Assembly: GCA_001599715.1 (NCBI GenBank)
Contig: BCHU01000012.1
Location: 982,803 to 1,046,802, forward strand
Direction of reading: 5' to 3'
Length of the DNA: 64,000 bases
Origin: Phaeotremella fagi
Taxonomy: Eukaryota > Basidiomycota > Tremellomycetes > Tremellales > Phaeotremellaceae
This document shows, piece after piece, positions 45,479 to 56,813 of this stretch (position 1 is the stretch's first letter; each line of letters begins with the position of its first letter). The position numbers were made by a program, and so were the translations under genes. The notes under the pieces were generated by a model. It saw only the letters and a program-made list of their open reading frames with translations, had not been told where the DNA came from and searched no databases.

Positions 45479-46743
45479 TCAATCATTCCTCCCACACGCT
45501 GGACACCCTTTCCAATCAGACCAACGTGACCAAGTAGGAGTTTGGTACCCAGGGTATCTTCTTTCACCTTTCAGATTAACTCTCCAATCATCCCTGTCAA
45601 CCAATGCCTCCTCATCTTCCAAATTACTCAAATTCATATAACATTCCATAGATGTATTTGCAGCCAGATGCTTGAGTATCTCCCCAGTGGTTTTGTTACA
45701 GGTTAAATCTGGATATTCGCCATGATCAAGTTCCCTTTCAAGTTGACTGTAAAAAATCAAATAATCGGACAAACACTCGACAGAATCAAACTTCAAGGTC
45801 TTTGTTAGATGATCTAGACTCTGGTGAGTAGCTGGAATGAGGTGAATGTTTTGACAACCAGGTACGATGGTAAGCGGAGTGAGTACTGATGCTGTCTCAA
45901 ATTCATCTTCTCGGTGATGATGAACGACTTGAAGCGGTTTACTTGACAACACATCTCCTATTACACTATACCATGGATGTAAAATCCCCGAGAGGCAAAG
46001 TGTTTTCACACTCGGTTGATGGAAGAATTGGCTTGACATGGTTAAAAAGTCGCACCTGGAGCTGTTTTGTCGATCTATACATTCCTCAGCTCTCGGATTG
46101 TTATGTAACGACATTGCTGCTGTATAGTATTCTCCTGGTAGAATCCTCTTTACCGTACTAACAGATATAGTTTTGAGATTTTCCCAAACGTAAGCTTTAC
46201 CGGGAACACTGTACAGCGCTTCCAGGTCTTCGCACCAATTTTCATACACCTTGGATTGTTCTTCCACAAATTTGAACACTTTCTCACTTGTCTCGTAGCC
46301 GTAGGGTTCAGACAAGATTGTATCGAATTCTGCTGGACTCATCAGATGAAGGTGTCTAATGGATTTCATCAAAACCGTTTTGGAACTTGATTTTCGATTG
46401 GCAAGTCTTTGAGATTCACTCAAACCGAAACAAAGTTCTTTGATACTGGTAGCAAACACTTCTTCATAGAAATGGGGTCCAGCCCAAGTATTATGATACT
46501 GAATACCAATTAGTCAGCCAAGCCAGTATAAAACTCAAAAAAGTAATGTGAATCACTTACTGAGCTGAGTCGCATTATTCTAGCTAAAGCTGTTTGACGA
46601 ATATCCGAGGGTCTTGTATCGTTTGACAATGGTTCTGGTCGAAGATAGCTGATGACTTGTAGTTTCAATTCATAGGGGAGGTCAGCAATTAGATCTCTTC
46701 TACAATAACCACCGGCAGATCGTTCGTTTGATTTGGCGCCCAT
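45479..46743 (-). CDS. F-box-like protein 2, C-terminal CPACG
   Basis: Two exons (46561-46743, 45479-46498) give 400 residues. Same plan as the convergent neighbour: LIADLPYELKLQVISYLRPEP, then IMRLSS at a phase-0 intron, exon 2 opening YHNTWAGPHFYEEVFA, RHLHLMSPAEF, KTISVSTVKR, VVHHHREDEF, IVPGCQNIHLIP, MECYMNLSN, and the ending WSDWKGCPACGRND. Both genes share intron position, first-exon length (183 nt each) and C-terminal knuckle but differ widely elsewhere, so the duplication is old. Function inferred only. Confidence 0.65.
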
Positions 46744-46997
46744 ATTGATAATCTTCAATATCTTTGAAACAAACTCGAGAAATGGGGCATTGGAAGAGAC
46801 GTCTTTTCCAGCGCAATCATGTCATGAGTCCCTTCGAATGCATTGGAAGGCGACATGCAGGAAGCTGAGATTCTCAATTGATAAACGAAAACCTTTCATC
46901 TAAAAGACATGAACAAGAACAACGAAGGCGAAGGCGATAACGCCACTAACGATTCATTTTAAATGGTCCTGGGAAAGCTCCCTTTGCATACGAAATC
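46744..46997. other. intergenic upstream of F-box-like 2
   Basis: No gene seen; promoter side of the F-box-like 2 gene. Confidence 0.4.
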
Positions 46998-47378
46998 TCA
47001 CCGATAGCACTGTGAAGTGTAGAAGATTTGGTTTGGTTCAAAGGACCTATAGAGTGACCTATAGACTTTTTGGATGGGTCTCACAAATCCAATTGGATCC
47101 CATTTTACCCAATTCTCAAAGATTGTTCCATTGTCCAACAATTTCTGAATGTACCCTAGGGGGAACTCCTCTATTCGCTTAGGATGTTTTGTTTCACACC
47201 CCAGATGGATCAATAAAACTCCTGGGCACTGGGAGGTAAAATCTAAAGCTATAGAAGACCATGTTTGGGCTGCTGCCGTGATGCCTGACCCAGAAGGGTT
47301 TGGAAGGGTGCTGATTCTTTGGGAATCCTCCAAACAATACCAGCTTAGATCCATATCACTCAGACGCTCCAGAATCAT
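46998..47378 (-). pseudogene. possible gene remnant or unannotated exon
   Basis: An open frame of 126 residues (ERLSDMDLSWYCLEDSQR, SSIALDFTSQCPGVLLIHLG, FENWVKWDPIGFVRPIQKVY) with balanced composition. Further right on the same strand (about 47430-47570) is another short frame, IAKLNPEQIFTSGNFIHPLL. No good ATG, intron chain or family match ties these together. It could be a decayed gene or two exons of an orphan gene; it could equally be chance. Confidence 0.25.
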
Positions 47379-47792
47379 TGTAACAGGTCTACAAGGTATC
47401 TGATTGATTACATCAAGCCAAAAAAAGTTTTTCTAGGTAGTCCCAAGCTTGTGGATGAGAATAAGTGCGTGAGAGACACTGAGAAGTGGATGGATGAAGT
47501 TACCAGAGGTGAAGATCTGCTCTGGATTCAATTTAGCGATCATCTCAATGGGCTGAGGCTGTAGCAAATAGTTCCCTGTACGCATTTTTATATATAATGA
47601 CTCGATACCTAACTTAACCCCAAAATACAGCTAAGTTATCGGTGAAATTTTGTTGTGCAAAGTTCTGCTTGCACTACTAGTGCATAGACCATGCCTAATT
47701 CATTGAAGTACATTCATTTGTTGCTGAAATATATAAACAATCAAAAGCTAAGATTGCCACGCAAAATGAAAGATGCACAACCGTCGCGATCC
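47379..47792. other. intergenic
   Basis: Apart from the short frame mentioned for the neighbouring remnant, no gene is seen. AT-rich near 47588-47600 and 47728-47740. Confidence 0.35.
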
Positions 47793-47880
47793 TCATTCAA
47801 CCTCACCTTCATCATCCTCATCCTCATCATCATCCCCTTCATCCCCCTCATCCTCGTCATCATCACTCCCACTATCCAAC
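47793..47880 (-). repeat. low-complexity acidic tail of RIX1
   Basis: On the + strand this is a TCATCC/TCATCA-rich stretch; on the coding strand it encodes the Asp/Glu-rich end of the Rix1-like protein. Confidence 0.8.
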
Positions 47881-50451
47881 TCCAACATCTCCTCATCCTC
47901 ACCAACAAGCTGGGACTGGATAACAGTCGTTTCGCCAACCTTTGAAGAACTACTTGAACTAATGAAAGTCGTGTCAACTGTAGTATCTCCAGAAACTGGT
48001 TCAGGAACAACGGTTATTGTTTCTTCTGTGGAATTCATGATTTCATTCGTGACCGGTGGGACTGTTGTGGGAATCGTGATTGGGATTGGTGTAGATTGTT
48101 TTATGGGTATTGGTACGACCGGACTGGCGGTTGAGGGTGTGTTCGAAATTTGATTAACAGTCGGAGTAGCTTTTGGATATTCTGGAACAAGCGATGAGCT
48201 TGGTAATCCGTTCGTCACACTTGTCTCCTCAGTGATAACAATCTCATCCATCTCCTGATCCTCCAGTTGAAGCTTATCCCCCAAAATCGTGAAACCAATT
48301 TCCAATCGAACCTTCTTCTCCTCTTCCGATTCAACCCCGAAGAAATGTAAAGCCGATAAAGGTGGTTGAGGTCTGTTCATCGGTGGTAAAGAAGGATGAA
48401 GGAGTGGAGACATGATTTCGCCATTTGGTTTCTATCTTTATCAGTACGAAAAATTGGTATTCTTGCTTGAGACTTACCAAAACACCTATGACGACGGTTT
48501 TCCATCCTCGACTCGTCCCTTGTTCACCTTCAGTCATCAACAAAGCTTTCTCCAAAACGTTTTGGACGTTTTGTTGGATTTCTTCTGTGTGCTCTGAAGG
48601 GGATTGTTGAGGTAACGAAAGGTAGACGGAGAGATGTAACCGGATAGATAGTGTCAGTAAAGCTGGAGAAAGTAGTGGTGTAGGATGTAACAAGGGTGTC
48701 ACTGAACACAATTAGCGAAGTACGACCTAATCAAAGATATACTCACATTTTAGAGCCTGTAACGCCACTTGACATTCCATCTCTGTTGGACCATTCTGAC
48801 CAGATCTGCCTTCGAGAGAAGCCACCAAACCATCTTCACCACCTCTAGCTCTTTTCTTTCCTCTTTTGCCCCCAACATTACCGTTCCCGTTAGCGAACGA
48901 AACCTCAGGACGAGAATCGAGTAAAGGCGATAAAGTTGCCAAAGACAGTTTCAGTAATCGTGTAGGATATTCTGTAGGCAGTAAAGCTGCCGGATAGATT
49001 TCTAGGAGCAGTTGATGGAAGTTGAGAAGTTGGATACGGGATTTGCTGTGAGGTATCAGGATGAGCTACTTGATGTTGTTAAGGAATCACTTACGTTATC
49101 TGTTGAGGAATTCTTTCTAACAACCAGACAGAGTGGTCGAAGATGACGCTGAGATATGGGAAGAGATGATCTTCAGCGCTGAAGAGGTGTTAGCTGTTGT
49201 TCTAGAGTGGATTGAAAACTCTTACGCCACGGCAATAGCTGACAACAGAAGTACAGCGCAAGTCCAAATCCTAGGTAAAGCAGCTATAAGAGAAGCATGA
49301 TGTTGAGGTGAGATATAAGATACAGTCTGGATAGATTGAGTTGTTTGTCCATCAAATTTTAAAGTCCAACTTACGGGAGTATCTAAAGACAACGATAAAC
49401 ATCTTAAACCGGCTCCTACAATTTGAGCCACGGGCACAGGGACAGGTCTAGCTGTTTGGAACCTCAACAAAGAGAGTACGACCTCAGTATATCCTTCAAG
49501 GTAGGACAACGCCATTGGAAGTCTAGAAATTGGATCCAGAGGGAAAGCAGGGAGAGTGGATGGTGGAGGAGGTGGAGTTGTCCTCAAGGATTCTGTTTTT
49601 TGTCAGTTAGTTCAGACCGAAGGCAAGATGCAGAAGCTGACCTACCTTCTTCCCAAGCATCGGCTACTATACCACTGACTGCGGCTCCTAGCCCACCTAG
49701 ACAATCCTTCATTTCCGATCCCCAAGCAGCTGGCGCTTGAGCTTTCCCAAACGTTTGATGTAAAGCTGCCAAGACTTCTGATGCTTGTAATCTGATTTCT
49801 TGGGGTATACCAAATGATTCTGGAGTAAGTATGAGATTTAAGAGATGCGGACGGAGAGTTGGTGATAACGGTCTAAAGGGTGTTGCTGAATGGTTCAGGA
49901 GTGTTGAAAGAGTAGACAGGGATTGATACTGATTCCATCAGTTCCGACCCAGAAACGCCTTTTTGAGAGCTCACCAGAACATCCCATTCTCTTTCGTTTA
50001 CACTTCTCTCAACAAGTTTTCCTAACCCAACCCCAACCTTCCCCATAACAGGATGAACAACCTCCCTTTCAAAAGAAGGATACCCTTTACTCTTAACAAC
50101 AACAACTTCCAACAACTTCATCATCTCAACAGAATCATTACCAGAATTTAAACCACCTATACAAGAGTTACACCATTGTTTCCCATAGTTCACTAACACA
50201 TAACCCTCGTTATCCTGGTTAACGATATCGAAAGCCAGTTTCAATGATGATGGTTTATCGTTCTCCTCGTTCCGGGATAGGAGGGAGGTGTTGATTCGAT
50301 TGAGTAGTTTGGTGAGTGACTGTTGGGGAAGGGTTGAGGGGTTTTGGAAAGGTTGATGTGTTTGGATTAGGGATAGGAGGGAGGGAGATGTTAGGGGTAG
50401 GGTAAGAAGAATTGGGAGGATGTTCGAGGGCGAGGAGGAGGATGATGACAT
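47793..50451 (-). CDS. RIX1: Rix1/PELP1-type ribosome biogenesis protein
   Basis: Scaffold of the Rix1 complex (Rix1-Ipi1-Ipi3), which joins pre-60S particles in the nucleolus and works with Mdn1 in ITS2 processing. Eight exons (49975-50451, 49646-49928, 49375-49592, 49226-49326, 49095-49178, 48747-49045, 48478-48701, 47793-48431) give 774 residues. The N-terminal helical-repeat region (TLPQQSLTKLLNRIN, CNSCIGGLNSG, HLLNLILTPESFGIPQEIRL) matches the RIX1 domain; the middle has Leu-rich helices. The C-terminus is Val/Thr/Pro-rich and ends in an acidic Asp/Glu tail, as in PELP1. Exon 1 to 2 uses GTGAGC...GAATCAG, which restores YQSLSTLSTLLNHS in frame. The lysine-arginine patch GGKRGKKRARGG may be a nuclear signal. 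Confidence 0.85.
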
Positions 50452-50833
50452 CGTGAGATGGGTGGGAGTGTTTTCGATGACTTTTCCTGCCTGATTGTCT
50501 GCTAATATTCTAGCTCTTCTCTACTTTTTAACTGTATCTTCACAAGTTGAAATGAAGAATGCTTGTGTAGCGTGATGTCAAGATATTAATGAATTTCCCT
50601 GGCTAACCAAACAATTTAACAATTTCAGAAATATTCACGGAGTTCATGCAATCTCCGCCCCCCCTCAGGATTCCGGTCTCATAGCTCACACGGAGAATTG
50701 CGGCATTAGACTATTTTCAAAAAGGAGTTCATGGTGCTGCAATTGAATCTTCACCATACATGTATCTCAAAACGACGAAGATTACTTGGAAACACACTTC
50801 TAAAGCACATCCTGTCAAATCCTCTAGCCTAAA
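50452..50833. promoter_or_regulatory. RIX1 upstream region / GST 3' flank
   Basis: No gene seen. C-rich run at about 50655-50665. Confidence 0.35.
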
Positions 50834-51897
50834 CTAAATCTTTGATTTCCCATCCTCCTTCTGCTCCTCCTCTTCTTTCTCTAATCTAGCCAAACCCCGC
50901 TTAACAGCAGGACGCTCCATAACGGTAGAATACCATTTCATGATAGCCGGTCCCATCTCGTAACCGTCGTTCTTTCTTGTTCCAGAGAGTAGAGAGTGGA
51001 TAGGGAAGAACATCATGAACTAGATGAATGATTAGTCGTCGATCTCGACGCTGACTTCAACGTCAACTTACATCTCCTTCTCCTGGTTCGGTAGTTCCTG
51101 AGAAATAACCTTGGCTCTTAGAGAGGAAATTCTCGATCTAAGTCGATGGTACATTAGCTATTTGGTTTTACGTATTAATTCAACTCACCTCTCGTAAATG
51201 AAGTTGGATTTGAGGTTTCAAAAAATCATTCTAAATACCAAAAGAATCGTTAAACTCAGCATGACCAAACAAAATAAACCCTTGGGGACCTACCAAGAAC
51301 CAACCCGAATATTTTCCAATAGCTTCCTTCCCTTCCTCACCTAATCCACCAACCAACCCCCCACTCCAAGCTTTAGAACTCGCACCAACAGTAGCCCCCA
51401 TCTGTAACAAAGTCATGAAACTACCTTCAGAATAATGTGAAAAGTAGTTTGAAGATTGTGAGGGAGTTTTCTCTAAGCCGTCAATATTGACTCCAGGGAG
51501 ATTGAGGAGATGATGGATGATCACTCCTGATTCTCGAATTGTTTCGCCGTCAATGACAAGGACTGGAGCCTGGTGCTTTGGGTGAGTGTGTTTCTAATTG
51601 ATGGGGTTGGAATGCGACTTACCTTCCCCAATGGTGAGATCTCTTTCAAGCCTGGTGGAGCTGATCGGTTGGGTGCTCTGTACCATACTTTGACTTTGTA
51701 TGGGAGACCAAGTTCCTATTTTGGGACTTGAGTTAGAGACGGTATCTTTGAGTTCACAAGGTTAGTGATTTACCTCTAGAACCCAGACTATAGGTTGTCA
51801 GTTGAATTGTCGTCGGTTATTACAACTTACATAGTCTATCTGAACGTGAAGCGTTGAGATGATGAAGGGTGATATCAGGTGTAGGTGTAGCTGACAT
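50834..51897 (-). CDS. glutathione S-transferase (Gtt1-like)
   Basis: Conjugates glutathione to electrophiles. Seven exons (51831-51897, 51774-51787, 51623-51715, 51294-51569, 51189-51230, 51072-51137, 50834-51019) give 247 residues; exon 2 is just 14 nt. The thioredoxin-like N-domain has ITLHHLNASRSDRL, WVLEELGLPYKV, PLGKAPVLVIDG and ETIRESGVIIHHLL, the glutathione-binding cis-Pro and ES pair. The C-terminal helical domain has FSHYSEGSFMTLLQMG and the MMFFPIHSLL helix. Relatives include yeast Gtt1 and other fungal GSTs. An in-frame open extension continues 5' of the ATG (see findings), so a longer isoform is possible. The C-terminal end is basic (EEEEQKEDGKSKI). Confidence 0.88.
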
Positions 51898-51904
51898 GGT
51901 GGTG

Positions 51905-51949
51905 GTTGTTGTTGTATGGTTGTTGTATGGTTGTTGTATGGTTGTTGTT
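51905..51949 (-). repeat. 11-bp tandem repeat upstream of GST
   Basis: Four near-perfect copies of TTGTTGTATGG end to end just upstream of the GST start. If translated with an upstream extension they would encode Thr/Gln/Asn-rich sequence. Confidence 0.8.
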
Positions 51950-52489
51950 GTCAAGACCATCTCATCTCCTCTTTCCGCTTCTGCTATATTTAGAGCTAAC
52001 CGGTTATAATGACGTCCCATAGAAAAACCATATTCAATCCCCTCCTTTAACCCTCTTCGTAATTCCAACAGTGACGAAAGTGGCACCTAAAATTTGGAAT
52101 TCAAATCAAAACATGCCGAATAAACTGAATTCCAAAAGGACAGCCAAGAGAAAAAATTACAAACTTAATGTTAAGAATGTTCTGTAGCGCCCCCCACATC
52201 TTCTTGGCCCACAGTGTACAGGTGTCATAACCAACGGCAACGGCTAAAACACGGTGTACTCCGTGAGGGCGCATGCTTATTTGTATTATGGTAGTCTCAG
52301 AGTACTGTTTGAGATATGGAATGGAGTTGTTTTCTGTACGAATGTTGAGTGTGGAATTTTGCATTAGGAATTTGATGGAGTGGAGTATACATATATATAT
52401 ACACACAATTCTGTTCATCGATGTACCCACTAAACAACTGAATAACATCTTTCAATAAGAAACCAAACACTGAGGATAACCAAATCCAA
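51950..52489. other. intergenic, possible upstream exons of GST
   Basis: Divergent promoter region between the GST and the DUF1275 gene. On the minus strand two frames (52161-52274 and the frame from 52086) splice in phase 0 and stay open into the GST start; the AT repeat near 52390-52405 is TATA-like for the + strand gene. Confidence 0.4.
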
Positions 52490-53647
52490 ATGTTCCCAGA
52501 TCCATTCATATCCCACGCCACCCAACCCCCACCCCAATCAACGACCGAGGAAACTCAAAAAATAATCTCCAAAACAGAACCCCTACCACCTAGCACCAAC
52601 GGAAAAACCGTTCATCCCAACGAACCCGTCGAGATCGAATGCACCACTCCCAAATCCAAACGTAGAGGCTTCACGGGTTATCTCTCAGAGAGCGTTTCCA
52701 CGAAATCGTTAATTCCAATCTTGATCCTTCAAGCTTGGGCTACAGGGTAAGTCCCCCCTCTCTCCTGGTGTCATCAAAAGCTGATGAAGTGTTTTCTTTT
52801 CGTAGAGTACTAGACGCAACGACTTATGCAGATTTCAACACGTTCGCTTCGAATCGTATGTCCCCCAAATTAACTTTAACTGACGTGTAGAAACTGGGAA
52901 CGTGATTCTCCTAACCCTATCTGCTGTTGGGACGACAAAGATATTATTGTTATTAACTGGCGTGTCTTTAGCTGGATTTCTAGGTGGAGCCTTCGTGTTC
53001 GGTCACCTAGGACATATCTTTGGTAAGTAGAGTAGATCCCAGTATAAAACGGACAATCCTAATCCCCGACCCAAGGCGTCAAAAGACGAATCTGGTTAAT
53101 AACAACCCTAACCTTCCAATTCCTCTTCCTCCTCTCAACCCTCTTGATCCTCCTAACAGCCCCAGATTCCTATCAACCAATCTCGTCAACTATAACCCCA
53201 ACAACCTCTCTTTCAAGTACCGAAGAGAAACTCCAACAAATAGAAAACTACACCAACCAATATCTGATCCTATTGTTCTTCGCGATAATGAGTGGAGCTC
53301 AAGTGGTCATGGCTCGTCAAAGTGATTGTGCGGAATGTCCAACTGCACCGATGACTTCTCCTATGGTTGATTTGATCAGTGATAAATATTTGTTTGGAAG
53401 TCATCACTACGTTTTACCTAGTAGTCGAACGACGACCAAGTCGGAGACTGAGACTGAGGATCAAGGTCTTTCACTTAAAGCTATCGCTGCTAGGAATAGA
53501 CGATTCGCTTATATCTTCTCGATGGTTTTCGGTTCCTTCATCGGTGCTACTATACACAGATTCGTTGGTTCTTGGGTGGTCGTGTTGGTTTCTTGTATTT
53601 GTAAATTCTTGGCTTTGGTCATGATTGCTTTTGCTAAAGCCGATTAA
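52490..53647 (+). CDS. DUF1275 (YoaK-family) membrane protein
   Basis: Four exons (52490-52746, 52806-52855, 52891-53022, 53076-53647) give 336 residues. Conserved DUF1275 blocks are seen: WATGVLDATTYADFNTFASNQ, TGNVILLTLS, LAGFLGGAFVFGHLGH, and SGAQVVMARQSDCAECPTAPMTSPMVDLI. About six membrane helices are expected, with a Ser/Pro/Lys-rich cytosolic N-terminus. The family is widespread in bacteria and fungi, resembles transporters of the MFS type in some annotations, and has no settled function. The gene is divergent from the GST and convergent with ARB1. Confidence 0.85.
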
Positions 53648-54090
53648 CGGGAGGGGGAGCTTGTAACCATTTTGTATATATCTTTTGTTTACACTGTTAA
53701 ATGTTTTATCCTGGTTGTGGTTGTGGTTGTGTTTAGATTATAGATTATTTAGATTATAGATGGTTCTACCTTAGAGATTTTTGTAATTTAGCGATTTAAT
53801 CACGATTTGATGTTTTTATGAATATGCAATCATGCAAATAATTAATGAGTCTGGATCATGTCGAGTTGGCGAACAATTACAGGAATCAACTGAGTTTGGT
53901 TCATCAATCCACTCAATCCTCCATTTCTCCATTCCAATTCAATCCCGTTATGAAAGAACCAAATAATCCATGCAAGAGACATAAAAAACAAAAATCAATA
54001 ACTAAAGTACCAACAAGTGAGTCGTACTATAAATAAGTCTAGATCTATCGCCTACCCAGCTCAACCACAACCACCAAATCAAAAGTCAAT
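53648..54090. other. intergenic, convergent 3' flanks
   Basis: Between convergent stop codons of the DUF1275 gene and ARB1. A 63-codon frame here (53845-54036) has no supporting features. Confidence 0.45.
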
Positions 54091-56478
54091 CTAAGCAACA
54101 CCTTTGGTACCAGTCTTAGAGATCAATTTAGCTTTCTCGATCTGAGCTTGAGATCTCTTGGCTAAAGATTTCTTGTAATCGACAATGGAGATATCTTGTT
54201 TAGTCAAGTTGATGACTTTTTTATCTTTGACTTCCCATAGATCTTGGGCTACTTGGGAGATAAGTCCTGGAGGTTGATGTCAGTTTTGTTTTCATATATC
54301 AATTGGAATATCAACTCACTGAAGTCATGGGAAACGATTACTACACCACCCTCGAATTCTTTGATGGCGTTTGCGAGTGAATCGATAGATTCCTATAAAG
54401 CGTGCGTTAGCACAAATAATTATTCCATCAAAAACACATACCATATCCAAATGATTCGTAGGTTCGTCCAAAAGAAGGATATGTGGGTATTCCATAGCGA
54501 GACAAGCGAAAACAACACTAATGGTCTACGTAAGCGTTGATCACCGACCACTTTATTCCAAGATACATACCGATTCCTTAAACCATCAGACAACTGACTG
54601 ATAGGATTGGTTTGATGAGCACCGGTGATACCGAATCTACCAATCTGTTGTCTCCAGAATTGAATATCTTTCTCAGGGAAACGTTGAGAATATTGAGCGG
54701 CCAAATGTTCAACTGGTGATTTATCGTATGGTAATTGATCAGCTGAATGTTGAGAGTATTTGGCAAGTTTCAATGCTGAATGTTTCGAGATCGTTCCTTC
54801 AACTGGTGAAAGTTGACCAGTGATGAGGTTCAATAACGTCGATTTACCGGTACCGTTGTCACCGACGATGGCGATTCTGAAAGTTCGTCAGTCAACTAAA
54901 TCATTTCAATCAAGATTTGAACCCACCTTGAATCCATATCAATACCGAAAGATAGATCTTGGTACAAGAAATCTTTCTTTAAACCAGAGTAAGAGAAAGC
55001 TACATCACTGAAAGCGATAATAGGTGGTGGAAGCTTTTTAACATCTTCGAAATTGAATCGTAAAACTTTGGCTGATTCAACTTTCTCAACTAAACCAGCG
55101 GCTTCCATTTTATCGATAATCTTTTGTTTCGATTTAGCTTGTTTGACTAAATTGGCGTAGGTACCAGCGGAAGCGATGAATTCTAGGGGATGTTAGTTGA
55201 CTGAAGCTCCTGTTTTGCGATTAAACTTACTCTTGATATGAGCGATTTCTTCTTGTTGCTTGTTGTAAGCTTTCATTTGGTTGACTTCGTTTTCTGCACG
55301 GGTTCTGACATAGGTCGAGTAGTTACCACCGTAGTAGAGCAATTTCTTCTTGTTGGTAAGATCCATAATGTTGGTACAGACGGTATCCATGAAATCTTGT
55401 GAATGACTGTAGCGGAGTTAGTTAATCATGAGCCAAAATCAAAGTCAACGACACTCACGAAGTGAAGATCAAAATATGGTTGTATCCAGATAAATAAGCT
55501 TCCAACCAAACGACAGCACCCAAATCCAAATGAGAAGTAGGTTCATCAAGTAGAAGTAAATGGGGTTTAACGAAAAGAGCTCTAGCCAAAGCAACACGCA
55601 TTCTCCAACCACCAGACATGTCTTTTGTTGGTTTAGCCATCATGGTTTGAGTGAAACCTAAACCAGAAAGAATAGCTCCGGCTTTAGCTTCGAATGTTGA
55701 TGGATCCATTTCTTCGAGTTCTTCGTAGACGGCTTCAAGGGCTAATTCATCGACGTCATCGGCTGTTGACATGTCTTCAGCTAATTTTTCGAGTCTGGCT
55801 ACTTTTTCTCGGGCTGAGGCGATAATGTAATCTAACGCGTTGACGTCGGATGGATCAACGGCACCACGAACGAGGTAGATCTAAGCAGGGTTAATAAATG
55901 ACTATTACACGGTGTGGCTCCACTTACATCGATGTGTTCAGGAATTTCAACATCACGATCGGCGATGGATTGTAAGAAAGTAGACTATAAAGGAAGTCAA
56001 TCAACAAACGCGTTCAACAATTTTTTGTATTCAAATTTGACCCACCTTTCCGGAACCGTTTTCACCTAAAAGACCATATCTTTGACCATAATTCAAAGCG
56101 ATTTCAGCACCCTCAATGAGAAGACGACCGTGGAATGAAAGAGTGTATTGATCGATTTTGACATCACGAGATTTGGGATCAGAAACGAGGACACCGTTCT
56201 AATCAGAATATCAGCATTGGGTTCATGAGAACAAAGAGATAAAAGAAAAGAAAACGATTAAGACGTACAGCACTTCTATCAGTTGCTAAATTGAGTTTAG
56301 CCATTTGAGCATGAGTATCAGCTAAATTCTCTTCACTTCCGTTAGCGGAAACTGAAGTCATTGGTGTACCAGCACCGTTGGTTGAAGCTGGAGTGGTTCC
56401 AGATGATTTTGAACCTTTTTCAGCAGCTTTGGCAGCTTTCTCAGCTAGACGTTTGGCTTTTGATGCGGATGGAGCCAT
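54091..56478 (-). CDS. ARB1: ABCF ATPase Arb1 (ABCF2-like)
   Basis: Soluble twin-ATPase needed for 40S and 60S ribosome biogenesis and subunit export; related ABCF proteins also act in ribosome rescue. Ten exons (56269-56478, 56046-56198, 55928-55984, 55459-55880, 55231-55406, 54927-55182, 54571-54876, 54442-54517, 54320-54392, 54091-54266) give 634 residues. NBD1: [14 protein letters not shown] (Walker A), [16 protein letters not shown] (signature), [13 protein letters not shown] (Walker B), LIFTSHSQDFM. NBD2: [54 protein letters not shown]. The linker carries the charged ABCF arm. The NBD2 acceptor at 54518 was chosen because it restores NRVVFACL. Head-to-head with a CCDC97-like gene. Confidence 0.95.
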
Positions 56479-56813
56479 TTTGATTGAGTGTGTTGGGGGA
56501 TTAAGTTGAGTTGAGTGGTGTGCTGTGACTGGATTGCAGGACTACTTAGATGTATCGTCCGCTTTTTGTTGGATGTATGAAAGAAAGAAAGAATTAAAAG
56601 ATAAAAGATAAAAGGAGTCGATTGGGGGTGTGGCGAGAGGGGGGGAACGTTGAAAAAAAGTCAAGCTAAAGTTTAAATCACGTGATCCTCCACATACGAC
56701 GTTCACCTCTAAACCTATCACTAAGCTGGAAATTCAATCCTTCATTTACACTTCCATCTCATCTTTCATTTCTCACTGTTCACAAGAACTCAAGGAGGAG
56801 ACTTAGACTCACG
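56479..56813. promoter_or_regulatory. bidirectional promoter ARB1 / CCDC97-like
   Basis: 335 bases between two divergent starts. The palindrome TCACGTGA (56678-56685) is a strong bHLH-type (Cbf1/Tye7-like) site on paper. Other features: CACAAG and G-rich runs only. Confidence 0.4.

Noticed and set aside
47793..47880. TCATCC repeats as a possible CRISPR or satellite
   Set aside because: They encode the acidic tail of the Rix1-like protein; no spacers. No CRISPR is expected in a fungus.
53845..54036. 63-codon frame between DUF1275 and ARB1 genes
   Set aside because: Short, Lys/Gln/Ser-rich with no domain, located between convergent 3' ends.
36533..56685. CACGTG sites at 6652, 36533 and 56679 as a shared regulon
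   Set aside because: About sixteen are expected by chance in 64 kb; only the head-to-head ARB1 site seemed worth listing.
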